A stretch of DNA of 64,000 nucleotides from Photobacterium sp. CCB-ST2H9 (GTDB taxonomy: Bacteria; Pseudomonadota; Gammaproteobacteria; Enterobacterales; Vibrionaceae), in the NCBI RefSeq assembly GCF_023151555.2, contig NZ_CP100425.1:248001-312000 (forward strand), in the 5' to 3' direction. Positions 1 to 9,436 of this stretch are shown here, piece after piece (position 1 is the first letter of the stretch; the number at the start of each line of letters is the position of its first letter). Under the pieces are notes generated by a model. That model did not search any database. It saw only the letters and a program-made list of their open reading frames with translations, and was not told where the DNA came from. Position numbers and translations under genes: made by a program.

Positions 1-552
1 ATTGGCTTCATGACCGCGCTGAATACTGTGATTGATGCGATTGACCGTCTGCGTGACACATCGTCTTCTCATCAGCGTATTTCTATTGTGGAAGTGATGG
101 GCCGCCACTGTGGCGACCTGACACTGATGGCGTCGATTGCCGGTGGCTGTGAATACATCATCACACCGGAAACCGGTCTGCACAAAGAAGAACTGCTGGC
201 CAAGATTAAAGAAGGCATCTACAAAGGGAAGAAGCACGCGATTGTCGCGATTACCGAGCTGATGACCGATGTGAATCAACTGGCGAAGTACATTGAATCT
301 GAAACCGGCCGCGAAACCCGCGCGACGGTTCTGGGTCACATCCAGCGTGGTGGTCAGCCAACGGCATTTGACCGGATTTTGGCTTCGCGCATGGGTGCTT
401 ACGCGGTGGATCTGCTGATTCAGGGCGAGGGTGGTCGTTGCGTGGGTGTTCAGAACGAGAAGCTGGTGCACCACGATATTATCGATGCGATCGAGAACAT
501 GAAGCGTCCGGTCCGCAAAGATCTGTATGCGGTTGCAGACAAGCTGTTCTGA
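1..552 (+). CDS. pfkA: 6-phosphofructokinase, C-terminal part (5' end outside window)
   Basis: ATP-dependent 6-phosphofructokinase phosphorylates fructose 6-phosphate to fructose 1,6-bisphosphate in glycolysis, in the cytosol. The reading frame is open from base 1 (Ile-Gly-Phe-Met), so the visible 183 residues are the C-terminal part of a protein of about 320. The MGRHCGD segment matches the substrate-binding MGR motif of PfkA, and the GHIQRGG segment carries the Arg/His that contact fructose 6-phosphate. The C-terminus ([15 protein letters not shown]) is typical of the enterobacterial/Vibrio PfkA rather than PfkB family. The first in-frame ATG at base 10 is internal, not a start. It converges with tpiA, sharing a hairpin terminator. 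Family assignment is secure. Confidence 0.97.
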   Translation: MGFMTALNTVIDAIDRLRDTSSSHQRISIVEVMGRHCGDLTLMASIAGGCEYIITPETGLHKEELLAKIKEGIYKGKKHAIVAITELMTDVNQLAKYIESETGRETRATVLGHIQRGGQPTAFDRILASRMGAYAVDLLIQGEGGRCVGVQNEKLVHHDIIDAIENMKRPVRKDLYAVADKLF

Positions 553-574
553 TATCACAGAACTGAAGCTGAAC

Positions 575-605
575 TAAAAAAGCCGACTTGAAGTCGGCTT
601 TTTTG
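575..605. terminator. bidirectional intrinsic terminator between pfkA and tpiA
   Basis: A perfect inverted repeat AAGCCGACTT / AAGTCGGCTT with a one-base centre is flanked by A6 on the left and T6 on the right, so it can end both pfkA (plus) and tpiA (minus). Confidence 0.85.
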
Positions 606-658
606 TATTCGCAGTGTGACATCAGATGCAGCAACGGCCGCACCTGATGGCAGATGTC

Positions 659-1429
659 TTATTTCTTCGCTTCAGCAGCTGCTTTTGCAATTGCAGCAAA
701 ACCTTCTGCATCCAGCGCTGCGCCGCCAACCAGAGCACCGTCGATGTCTGGCATCGCGAACAGCTCAGCAGCATTGCCAGCTTTCACTGAACCACCGTAC
801 TGGATCACAACGTGCTTCGCGACGTCTTCGCTGAAAGAAGCGATGTGCGCACGGATCGCTGCGTGGATTTCCTGTGCTTGTTGTGCTGTTGCAGCTTTAC
901 CTGTACCGATCGCCCAGATTGGTTCGTAAGCGATGATGGCACCGTTCAGCGCTTCAACGCCCTGAGTTTTGATCACTGCATCCAGCTGGCGGGCACAAAC
1001 GGCAACGGTTTCACCGGCTTCGTTTTGCGCTTCGGACTCACCGATACACAGGACAGGTGTCAGGCCGTACTCTTTCAGGAAAGCGAATTTTTTCGCAACA
1101 AACTCATCAGATTCGTTGTGGTATTCACGACGCTCAGAGTGGCCGATGATGATGTGGCTGGCACCGAAATCTTTCAGCATTTCCGGAGAGATATCACCGG
1201 TGAATGCGCCGCTGGCGTTCACATCAACATTTTGAGCACCCAGAATGATTTTGCTCTTGCTCTGGCTGATCAGACGCTCTGCCAGATCCAGATACATCAC
1301 AGGTGGCGCCACGGCCACGTCAACTCCCTCAACGCCAGCCAGCGCGGCATCCAGACCTGTCAGCAGGTTGGTGACCATCTCTTTGCTGCCGTTTAGTTTC
1401 CAGTTACCCATAACTACAGGATGACGCAT
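659..1429 (-). CDS. tpiA: triosephosphate isomerase
   Basis: Interconverts dihydroxyacetone phosphate and glyceraldehyde 3-phosphate in glycolysis and gluconeogenesis; a cytosolic dimeric TIM barrel. The 256 residues match full-length bacterial TpiA. Visible catalytic elements: Lys11 in MGNWKLNGS, His97 in IIIGHSERR, the base Glu169 in [12 protein letters not shown] with the following flexible loop, and the phosphate-binding IQYGGSV and GALVGGA segments near the C-terminus. The ATG at 1429 has a GGAGA ribosome site about 8 bases upstream. It is a single-gene unit facing pfkA. Secure identification. Confidence 0.98.
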   Translation of the reverse strand: MRHPVVMGNWKLNGSKEMVTNLLTGLDAALAGVEGVDVAVAPPVMYLDLAERLISQSKSKIILGAQNVDVNASGAFTGDISPEMLKDFGASHIIIGHSERREYHNESDEFVAKKFAFLKEYGLTPVLCIGESEAQNEAGETVAVCARQLDAVIKTQGVEALNGAIIAYEPIWAIGTGKAATAQQAQEIHAAIRAHIASFSEDVAKHVVIQYGGSVKAGNAAELFAMPDIDGALVGGAALDAEGFAAIAKAAAEAKK

Positions 1430-1816
1430 ACGATTTTCTCCATATCTATGTGATGTCTAAAGTCAGACTAAACTGAGCACACCACTACCGTGCTCAGCAG
1501 TGTGTTCAGTGTAGTCTGCCTGTCAGGGACGTCCTGATGCCGATGGCAAAAACGTCCTCAGTATACGTCGGATAGACGTAAACTTCCTTAATCTTGAGCA
1601 AGGCTATGGCTGTTTGTACCGATTTCAGGGCCAAAAGTGAACTCTGAGCTGTAACTTTTTTTCATTCCCGGAATAGATGCGTGAGTTGATTCCAATGGGA
1701 AAAGTGATCCGCAGAGGATTTCAGAACAGTCCGGTCGCCTGGGGCAGTAAAATCAGCTAATTTAGGCTGGTATTCAAGGAAATGACAGGCCGGGCCTGTT
1801 GAGCAAGGAGAGTTGT
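1430..1816. other. intergenic region between divergent tpiA and the tautomerase gene
   Basis: This 387-base stretch separates two divergent genes and should hold both promoters. I see no convincing ORF, RNA gene or strong inverted repeat. The only clear element is the AAGGAG ribosome site at 1805-1810 of the downstream gene. Confidence 0.4.
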
Positions 1817-2164
1817 ATGCCACACCTGAAACTGGAATTTGCCGATCCTGTCGCAGAGCGGGTGAATGTCGCTGCACTGCTGGAGGATCTGCATCAGTCG
1901 TTACTGACGTGCGGGGTTTTTGAGCCTGCATCGGTGAAATCCCGAGCTTACCCATGTCACCAATGGCAGGTTGGGGAAGGGGGCGACGCCCGGAATTTTA
2001 TCCATGTGGAGCTGGCATTGTTGTCCGGTCGTGACAATGACTGTAAGCGCGGACTGGCAGAGCGTCTGATGCCGCTGCTGGAGCAGCATGCCGCGACCAT
2101 TGACAGTCTGACGATTGAAATTCGGGATATGGCAAGTGAGACTTATCTCAAGGCAAAACGCTGA
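1817..2164 (+). CDS. 5-carboxymethyl-2-hydroxymuconate isomerase family protein (tautomerase)
   Basis: A 115-residue protein of the CHMI branch of the tautomerase superfamily. In HpaF this family isomerises 5-carboxymethyl-2-hydroxymuconate in homoprotocatechuate breakdown, using the N-terminal proline as base. Here the predicted mature N-terminus is Pro (Met-Pro-His-Leu), consistent with a catalytic Pro1, and the family segments FIHVELALLSGRD and the C-terminal SLTIEIRDM are present. The start at 1817 is chosen because AAGGAG lies 7 bases upstream and because it places Pro at position 1; an in-frame TTG at 1799 would bury it. No other aromatic-catabolism genes are nearby, so the physiological substrate is unknown. 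Function is inferred from family only. Confidence 0.8.
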   Translation: MPHLKLEFADPVAERVNVAALLEDLHQSLLTCGVFEPASVKSRAYPCHQWQVGEGGDARNFIHVELALLSGRDNDCKRGLAERLMPLLEQHAATIDSLTIEIRDMASETYLKAKR

Positions 2165-2192
2165 CGGTGTAATCACGCCGGATGACAAATAC

Positions 2193-2224
2193 AAACGGGC
2201 CGTCAGATGACGGCCCGTTTGTGT
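2193..2224. terminator. bidirectional hairpin between tautomerase gene and DUF3135 gene
   Basis: Twelve-base perfect stem AAACGGGCCGTC / GACGGCCCGTTT with a four-base loop lies between two convergent genes. T-tracts are short on both sides, so termination may be partial. Confidence 0.65.
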
Positions 2225-2236
2225 CTGAAGACAAGA

Positions 2237-2548
2237 CTATGCCTGACGCCGGAAAGGCATAATCTCTGCCTGCTGTTCGGTCAGCGTTTCCGGTGCAGTC
2301 AGTGACTGGGCGAAGCGCTGAAGCTGTTGTTGTAATTCGGCCCTGAGCAACATGTTGGTGTGAATCGGATTTTTGCCACGGGCGATGATCTGGTTGATAT
2401 GGCTCAGCTGTGCCCGCAGCCTTGGCTGCATGGCCGGACTCGCATTCCGGATGACTTCTTCGCTCATTCTCAGTCGTAAGGCTTCCAGCTCTTCCGGAGC
2501 GGTTTCTGCCAGTTTTTTGAGCTCATCAAACGGTGGTAAAGTTTGCAT
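2237..2548 (-). CDS. DUF3135 domain protein
   Basis: A 103-residue, charged, probably cytosolic protein without membrane segment or signal peptide. The N-terminal PPFDELKKLAETAPEELEALRLRM and the central arginine-rich QPRLRAQLSHINQIIARGKNP segment are what I recognise as DUF3135, a family I know mainly from Vibrionaceae and relatives. It looks largely helical. The ATG at 2548 has AAGGGGAA about 7 bases upstream. It lies downstream of fpr on the same strand but behind that gene's terminator. No function is known; a link with fpr is only positional. Confidence 0.75.
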   Translation of the reverse strand: MQTLPPFDELKKLAETAPEELEALRLRMSEEVIRNASPAMQPRLRAQLSHINQIIARGKNPIHTNMLLRAELQQQLQRFAQSLTAPETLTEQQAEIMPFRRQA

Positions 2549-2614
2549 AACCCATTCCCCTTACAGCCAAAAAGGCCAAAACTGTGACATCCTTAACACT
2601 AGATGGCGGGGAAA

Positions 2615-2642
2615 TAAAAAAGCGTCTCATTGATGAGACGCT
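2615..2642 (-). terminator. terminator of the regulator-fpr unit
   Basis: Stem AGCGTCTCAT / ATGAGACGCT with a two-base centre; read on the minus strand it is followed by a run of six T, 42 bases after the fpr stop. Confidence 0.8.
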
Positions 2643-2683
2643 CAACAATTGGGTAAACCCGGCTGTCCGGAAAGTCAGGCGAA

Positions 2684-3427
2684 TTACCAGTAATGCTCGA
2701 CGGTGATCTGACCGGGTTTTCGGCGCAGGTTTTTAATAAAGCCGCGTGCTTCAAGCACGGCTTTGGTATCTTTGACCATGGCCGGGTTACCGCACAGCAT
2801 CAGCTGGCAGGTTTCAGGATGGAGCGGGATCCCGACATGGCGCTCCAGCATGCCATCGGCAATGGCTTGCGGAATCCGTCCGGTAAGTGCCAGCGGTGCG
2901 GGTTCACGGCTGACAAAGGGCTGGACAATCAGCTGCTCGGGATATTTGGCCTTGAGTTCATTAATTTCGGCCTGATAACTGAGGTCGGCGGCGAAGCGGA
3001 CCGCATGAACCAGGACAATTTTACGAAATCGTTTCCAGGCGAGCTCCTCACGCAGAATCGACAGATAAGGTCCCAGCGCCGTGCCGGTTGACAGCAGCCA
3101 GAGGACTTCGCCTTCAGGCACTTCATCTAACGTAAAGAAGCCATTGGCACGGGCCGTGATAAACACTTCATCCCCTTCTTCCAGCACATGCAGCCGAGGT
3201 GAGAGCAGGCCGTCGGCGACCCGGGTGGCATAGATTTCAATCTGATCGCTGGTGGGCGGGTTGACGAAGGAGTATGCACGCTGGACCATTTTGCCGTCGC
3301 ATTCCAGCGCCAGCTTGGTAAATTGCCCGGCTTTGAAGGGTTCAATATTTGCCGTCAGCGTCAGACTGAACAGTTCGCTGTTCCAGTGACGGTTTTTGAT
3401 AACCTTGGCAGGGATCCAGTCGGCCAT
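2684..3427 (-). CDS. fpr: ferredoxin/flavodoxin-NADP+ reductase
   Basis: FAD enzyme that moves electrons between NADPH and ferredoxin or flavodoxin; in enterics Fpr supports Fe-S and radical enzymes and the oxidative stress response. The 247 residues are the standard length. The N-terminal barrel carries the FAD motif RAYSFVNPP (near residue 50) and GQFTKLAL; the NADP half shows LWLLSTGTALGPYLSILR and the C-terminal LCGNPAMVKDTKAVLEARG, ending in an aromatic residue (HYW) that covers the flavin in this family. AAGGAGAG precedes the ATG by 6 bases. A probable Fe-S-sensing regulator lies 28 bases upstream on the same strand, which suggests co-transcription and redox or iron control. Confidence 0.95.
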   Translation of the reverse strand: MADWIPAKVIKNRHWNSELFSLTLTANIEPFKAGQFTKLALECDGKMVQRAYSFVNPPTSDQIEIYATRVADGLLSPRLHVLEEGDEVFITARANGFFTLDEVPEGEVLWLLSTGTALGPYLSILREELAWKRFRKIVLVHAVRFAADLSYQAEINELKAKYPEQLIVQPFVSREPAPLALTGRIPQAIADGMLERHVGIPLHPETCQLMLCGNPAMVKDTKAVLEARGFIKNLRRKPGQITVEHYW

Positions 3428-3455
3428 TGTGCTCTCCTTTTACATAATCAGATTC

Positions 3456-4094
3456 TCAGGTCGGATATATCCGGTAGCTGCAGCGACGCTGACCCGCAAT
3501 GATGTGTTCGCTGCGCTCAATCGCTACCCCGTCGCCCAGCAGACGCTGGAAAACGGCCAGTTCAGATCGACATAAAGAGGGGCAGCGTTTGGCGGCATGG
3601 CAGATGGGGCAATGGTTCTCGATGAGAATGAAGCCGTTGTCATCCGACTCCAGCTGTGCCATGTAACCTTCCTTTTCCCTCAGTGTAGTCAGGATCTGAA
3701 GTTTTTCTTTTAAATCTTCTGCCTTTGCGATGGCCTGTCGGTACTGACTGAGCGTGTTTTCTTCACGCTGATTCAGTATTTTTTGCAGTCCTTCCTGACC
3801 GAACAGATTTTCCACCGAATCCAGCATCTGGATGATGAGATCACCATGGCGGTCGGCAAACTGCTCATGCCCTTTGGCCGTCAGGTGCCAGTGACGGGTC
3901 GGCCGGCCGACTTTGGCTTTGATATCTTCAAAGCCCACCAGGCCATCATCTTCCAGCCCTTGAAGGTGCTGGCGGACGCCCATGGTGGTCAGTTTCAGCT
4001 CTTCGGACAGTACTTTGGCGGTGACCGGTCCGTCCTGCTTCATGCGGTGGAGAATTTTATCTATGGTTTTCATGGTTGTATTGCTTGTGTTCAT
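3456..4094 (-). CDS. helix-turn-helix regulator with C-terminal cysteine cluster (COG2345/SufR-like)
   Basis: A 212-residue transcription factor. Residues 8-90 form a winged helix of the ArsR/DeoR-like type (MKQDGPVTAKVLSEELKLT, then GVRQHLQGLEDDGLV and the wing VGRPTRHWHLT). After a helical middle, the C-terminal part holds ENHCPICHAAKRC, SLCR and QRRCSYR: five cysteines in the region where SufR-type COG2345 proteins bind an Fe-S cluster. Two starts are possible, 4094 and the in-frame ATG at 4073; neither has a clear ribosome site. It lies immediately upstream of fpr on the same strand. I infer it senses Fe-S or redox status; this is not shown by the sequence alone. Confidence 0.8.
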   Translation of the reverse strand: MNTSNTTMKTIDKILHRMKQDGPVTAKVLSEELKLTTMGVRQHLQGLEDDGLVGFEDIKAKVGRPTRHWHLTAKGHEQFADRHGDLIIQMLDSVENLFGQEGLQKILNQREENTLSQYRQAIAKAEDLKEKLQILTTLREKEGYMAQLESDDNGFILIENHCPICHAAKRCPSLCRSELAVFQRLLGDGVAIERSEHIIAGQRRCSYRIYPT

Positions 4095-4205
4095 TCGGTC
4101 TATTATGTCGCCGACTCAGTATATAAAGCAACGGCTTTACTAAATAGCATAGTCCAGTTTGCGAGAGAATACCGTGAAAGTCTGATGATGATCAGGGTGT
4201 TATCT

Positions 4206-4232
4206 CCCGGCCTCCGGGGAACTCAGGCCGGG
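4206..4232 (-). other. hairpin downstream of glpX
   Basis: Stem CCCGGCCT / AGGCCGGG with an 11-base loop just beyond the glpX stop. There is no T-run on the minus-strand side, so it may be a processing or 3'-stabilising hairpin rather than a full terminator. Confidence 0.4.
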
Positions 4233-4245
4233 AAACAGGCAGGGT

Positions 4246-5253
4246 TTATAAGATGTGAGGCAAAATTGCCGGATCTTTGCGGTCGAGATAGTGAATCGAT
4301 TTAATGCGACGGATGGTCCGGCATTTTCCCCGGATTAACAGGGTTTCCGTGGTGGCAATATTGCCTTTGCGGCTGATGCCATCGAGCAAATCGCCTTTAG
4401 TGATGCCTGTGCCGGCAAAGATGACGTTATCGCTTTTTGCCATCTGTTCCAGTGGCAGTACCTGATTGGGCTCGATGCCCATTTCACGGCAGCGATCCAT
4501 TTCTAACTGACCCATACGATAGTTATCGTCACTGCCGCCTTTGACCAGAAAACGCGGCAGCAACCGGCCCTGCATGTCACCGCCCAGCGCACGGATGGCG
4601 GCCGCAGAGACCACGCCTTCCGGCGCACCACCGATGCAGTACATCACGTCGACTTCGCTGTCCGGCATACAGGTCAGAATCGAAGCGGCCACATCACCAT
4701 CCGGCACGGCATACACCCGGATTCCCAGCCCCTGCATGCGGGTAATCACTTCGTCGTGACGGGGTTTGGCCAGCGTGATGACGACCAGTGTCTCCAGCGT
4801 TTTGCCCAGTGCGGCCGCGATATTGTTCAGGTTTTCTTCCAGCGGCAGGCTGAGATCGATATGCCCTTTGGCTGCCGGGCCGACCACCAGTTTTTCCATG
4901 TACATATCCGGCGCTTTGAGAAAAGCACCTTTCTCTCCCGCAGCGAGAACAGCCAGGGCATTGTTCTGACCCATCGCGGTCATTCGGGTGCCTTCAATCG
5001 GATCGACGGCGATATCTACGGCGTCACCGCCGGCACCGACCTTTTCACCAATATAAAGCATCGGCGCTTCGTCGATTTCGCCTTCGCCGATCACAATCTC
5101 ACCGTCAATTTCAGTTTGATTGAGCAGGGTACGCATTACCGCTACCGCAGCGCCGTCTGCGGCGTTTTTATCGCCCCGGCCCAGCCATTGATAACCAGCC
5201 AGTGCGGCACCTTCGGTGACACGGGAAAAAGCCATCGCCAAATCGCGTTTCAT
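4246..5253 (-). CDS. glpX: fructose-1,6-bisphosphatase, class II
   Basis: Mn-dependent phosphatase that hydrolyses fructose 1,6-bisphosphate in gluconeogenesis, needed for growth on glycerol. The protein is 335 residues from the conserved start MKRDLAMAFSRVTEG; an upstream in-frame ATG at 5274 would add seven residues not found in the family and is rejected. Recognisable GlpX blocks: WLGRGDKNAADG, IVIGEGEIDEAPMLYIGEKVG with the metal-binding acidic residues, VDPIEGT, YCIGGAPEGV and FAGTGITKGDLL. It follows glpK on the same strand after about 170 bases and a hairpin, as the third gene of the glpFKX group known from Escherichia coli. Confidence 0.95.
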   Translation of the reverse strand: MKRDLAMAFSRVTEGAALAGYQWLGRGDKNAADGAAVAVMRTLLNQTEIDGEIVIGEGEIDEAPMLYIGEKVGAGGDAVDIAVDPIEGTRMTAMGQNNALAVLAAGEKGAFLKAPDMYMEKLVVGPAAKGHIDLSLPLEENLNNIAAALGKTLETLVVITLAKPRHDEVITRMQGLGIRVYAVPDGDVAASILTCMPDSEVDVMYCIGGAPEGVVSAAAIRALGGDMQGRLLPRFLVKGGSDDNYRMGQLEMDRCREMGIEPNQVLPLEQMAKSDNVIFAGTGITKGDLLDGISRKGNIATTETLLIRGKCRTIRRIKSIHYLDRKDPAILPHIL

Positions 5254-5363
5254 GGGAACTCCAGAATCAGACAACTACAGATGATGAAAATCTGCGCAAT
5301 TGTAACACAAACAGCAGGAAATCGTTTTCCTGTTGTGAACATCAGAGAATAAGCATTGAAAGA

Positions 5364-5393
5364 AACAAGCCTGCCGGAAGGGCAGGCTTGTTT
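5364..5393 (-). terminator. terminator or attenuator between glpK and glpX
   Basis: Long inverted repeat AACAAGCCTGCC / GGGCAGGCTTGTT with a short centre; the minus-strand 3' side is T-rich. It probably uncouples glpX from glpFK, at least in part. Confidence 0.6.
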
Positions 5394-5419
5394 GTCAGTC
5401 GAGCGATAGGACGTTGAGA

Positions 5420-6946
<1,527 letters not shown>

Positions 6947-6989
6947 TTATCTCTGATAATTATAGGTATATCGGGGAGTCGCGCCGCAA

Positions 6990-7841
6990 TCAGGCTTGCG
7001 CGGTTTCTTTTTCTTCATCACTTTCACATTGGTTCGGCAGGGTACAGCGGTTACCCGGCAGATAAACGGCAATGGCTTTCGGGTACAGCCAGGCACCGAA
7101 GCAAGCGCCGGCAATCGGTGCAAGAATCGGGATGATGAAATACGGAATATCCTTACCGCCAGTCAGGGCCATGTCACCCCAGCCTGCCAGATAAGCAAAG
7201 AATTTCGGGCCGAAGTCGCGGGCCGGGTTCATGGCAAAGCCGGTCAGCGGACCTAAGGATGCGCCGATCACTGCAATCAGCACACCAATCAGAACCGGGC
7301 CCAGCGGACCACGTGGTGCGCCATTTTGCTCATCCCCAATCGCCAGAATGGCAAACATCAGGACCGCAGTAATCACAAACTCCACTGCAAAAGCTCCTGA
7401 AAATGAAAGACTTGGGTTTGGATAGGTTGAGAAGATCCCTGCAGTGGCCAGACTCTCTACGCTGCCGCGCAGAATGCCATGCGCGTTTTCGAAATCGACG
7501 AACAGGTTGCTGTAAAGACTGTAAACCAGCGCCGCGGAGCAGAAAGCGCCCGCCAGCTGGGAAAGAATGTAAGGCACAACCTTGGCCTTATCGAAACCAT
7601 GGAACAGGGCCAGCGCAATGGTGACTGCCGGGTTAATGTGAGCGCCGGAAACGCCTGCCGTACAGTAGATCGCAATGGTGACACCCAGACCCCAGGTCAG
7701 GCTGATTTCCCATTGTCCAAAGTTAGCACCTGCTAACACTAAAGCAGCTACACAGCCTACACCAAAGAAAATCAGCAGTCCGGTGCCAATAAATTCTGCC
7801 AGGCATTCACCGAGCAGCGTTGGGGGTTGTCGTTTGGTCAT
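6990..7841 (-). CDS. glpF: glycerol uptake facilitator (aquaglyceroporin)
   Basis: Inner-membrane channel of the MIP family that lets glycerol diffuse in. With the start at 7841 the protein has 283 residues, the usual size. Six membrane spans and two re-entrant half helices are evident, with both NPA boxes: GAHINPAVTIALA and FAMNPARDFGPK; the Asp after the second NPA-R marks the glycerol-conducting subtype. The start ATG follows AAGGA at normal distance; an upstream in-frame ATG at 7979 would add 46 residues unlike the family and is rejected. First gene of the glpFK(X) unit, which is typically repressed by GlpR and activated by CRP. Confidence 0.96.
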   Translation of the reverse strand: MTKRQPPTLLGECLAEFIGTGLLIFFGVGCVAALVLAGANFGQWEISLTWGLGVTIAIYCTAGVSGAHINPAVTIALALFHGFDKAKVVPYILSQLAGAFCSAALVYSLYSNLFVDFENAHGILRGSVESLATAGIFSTYPNPSLSFSGAFAVEFVITAVLMFAILAIGDEQNGAPRGPLGPVLIGVLIAVIGASLGPLTGFAMNPARDFGPKFFAYLAGWGDMALTGGKDIPYFIIPILAPIAGACFGAWLYPKAIAVYLPGNRCTLPNQCESDEEKETAQA

Positions 7842-8438
7842 TTGCCAGTCCTTTTGTCGAGTCGTAGGTAAGTAAGATGTTATCGTGATGTAATCAAAAA
7901 ATACTCGAATGATGATTTTCTGGAAAGTTAATCGAATAAAAAATGTGCGTTCGAGCATGTTATTTGTGTTTATGGTCAATATCGAAGGTCAAACGACAAG
8001 GGTGTGTTGAGCAAAAACTCTACTTTTCCCGGCGCTGGCGCGAACACTAGCATGCACTTTTTTCCACCGCAAAATCCGGAACGGAAATCTGAGCGGTTGC
8101 TAACAGTTCAGGCCCGGACTGCACTGAAACGGCGCGTGCTTTCGTAAAATTTTGTGGAAGTTTGCATAATTTTTACCCGTTTGTGATAAAGCGTGGTATT
8201 TGTAGATGCCAGACGTATAAGGCCTAGTTAGAATAGGGCCACATTGGATTTGTAATTTGCCTGGTAGTCGCGGTGATATCCCCGAACGAATTGGTGTTGC
8301 AATGAAGCGGTATGTGGAAATCAGGAACAGCGTGGCTTATCGGTACGATGTGATTGAACGAGCGTTCGCCGTCAACTGTTGTAACTCAAGAAGGAAGGGA
8401 TGCTGTGGTCTTGCGCAGGTGCTGATAGGGTGAAAACT
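7842..8438. other. 597-base promoter region between divergent glpF and zapB
   Basis: AT-rich next to glpF, with no ORF or RNA gene I can support. At 7965-7980, TGTGT-N6-TCAAT is a weak match to a CRP site, in a sensible place for glp control. A GlpR-type inverted repeat was looked for near 7943-7960 but the fit is poor. The zapB side (8150-8440) shows no clear structure. Confidence 0.35.
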
Positions 8439-8681
8439 ATGTCTTTAGAGATGCTGGAACAGCTGGAAGCCAAAGTGCAGATGGCCGTCGACACCATTTC
8501 CCTGCTGCAGATGGAAGTGGAAGAACTGAAAGAGAAAAACGAGAACCTGGCGAATCTGGCTCAGGAACTGCGTGCGGATCGTGAATCACTGGTTCAGGAC
8601 AACGAAAAGCTGCGTCATGATCATCAGGCATGGCAGGAGCGCGTTCGCGCACTGCTGGGCAAGATGGACACGGTAGAATAA
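8439..8681 (+). CDS. zapB: cell division protein ZapB
   Basis: Small cytosolic coiled-coil protein that joins ZapA and MatP to stabilise the Z ring and link it to the chromosome terminus. The 80 residues from MSLEMLEQLEAKVQ are the normal length. Nearly the whole protein is a heptad-repeat coiled coil (AVDTISLLQMEVEELKEKNENL and following). The ATG at 8439 is preferred over the upstream in-frame start at 8400 because it matches the conserved N-terminus and has AGGGTG upstream. It converges with rraA across a hairpin terminator. Confidence 0.95.
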   Translation: MSLEMLEQLEAKVQMAVDTISLLQMEVEELKEKNENLANLAQELRADRESLVQDNEKLRHDHQAWQERVRALLGKMDTVE

Positions 8682-8705
8682 ATCTGCTGCGTGCACCGGA
8701 AACGA

Positions 8706-8735
8706 AAACAGAGCCTACAGGCTCTGTTTTTGTAT
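8706..8735. terminator. bidirectional terminator between zapB and rraA
   Basis: Stem AAACAGAGCCT / AGGCTCTGTTT around a two-base centre with A- and T-runs on the two sides, placed between convergent genes. Confidence 0.8.
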
Positions 8736-8761
8736 CTGGCGAATGAGAACACGCGAAAGGG

Positions 8762-9247
8762 TTATTCGATATCCAGCGGTTCTGGTGACAGAATAACTCC
8801 CGTATTGTCGGCATACAGGTGATCTTCCGGCAGGAAAGTGACGCCACCAAAATTCACCGCAACATCCACTTCGCCGCTGCCTTGTCTGTCGGCCCCGACG
8901 GGAATTGAGGCCATGGCCTGAATCCCGATATCCAGTTCATCCAGATCATCGACATGGCGGACACAGCCGTAGACAATAATGCCTTCCCATTCGTTCTGTA
9001 CCGCGAGCTGAGCCAGCTCAGCATCGATCAGCGCCCGGCGCAGCGAGCCGCCGCCATCAATCAACAATACCCGGCCAACGCCGGATTCTGCCAGTACAGT
9101 GTGAAGCAAACCGTTATCTTCAAAGCATTTCACTGTGGTGATCTGCCCCCCGAAAGAGCTGCGTCCCCCGTATGAGCTGAACATTGGCTCAACCACATCG
9201 ACCTGGTCGAGATAAATATCACAGAGTTCAGAGGTATTGTATTCCAT
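8762..9247 (-). CDS. rraA: regulator of ribonuclease E activity A
   Basis: Trimeric protein that binds RNase E and some DEAD helicases and slows RNA decay. With the start at 9247 it has 161 residues and the conserved N-terminus [12 protein letters not shown]; the longer in-frame ORF to 9421 adds a non-conserved 58 residues. Visible family blocks are [12 protein letters not shown], the [22 protein letters not shown] core and [14 protein letters not shown]. RraA-like folds resemble a methyltransferase-related aldolase but enteric RraA has no catalytic role. It lies 190 bases downstream of menA on the same strand, the same pairing as in E. coli. Confidence 0.95.
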   Translation of the reverse strand: MEYNTSELCDIYLDQVDVVEPMFSSYGGRSSFGGQITTVKCFEDNGLLHTVLAESGVGRVLLIDGGGSLRRALIDAELAQLAVQNEWEGIIVYGCVRHVDDLDELDIGIQAMASIPVGADRQGSGEVDVAVNFGGVTFLPEDHLYADNTGVILSPEPLDIE

Positions 9248-9436
9248 AAGTTCGCTTCTTTGTTGGCAAGTAAAAGTGTCCAGCCTGAACCAGATGCCGA
9301 CCCGTACGCCAGAGGTGTGACAACCGATGATGGGTTCCCTTGGCGCAGTACCTGACCGGATAAATCTGTCATCTGTGCTGATAACTTGCTGAAAGTATAA
9401 CCAGCTCAGGCGGCATTGCAATCCCGATGCAATGCT

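Noticed and set aside
7943..7960. Possible GlpR operator upstream of glpF
   Set aside because: The inverted repeat is two bases shorter than the known operator and matches poorly.
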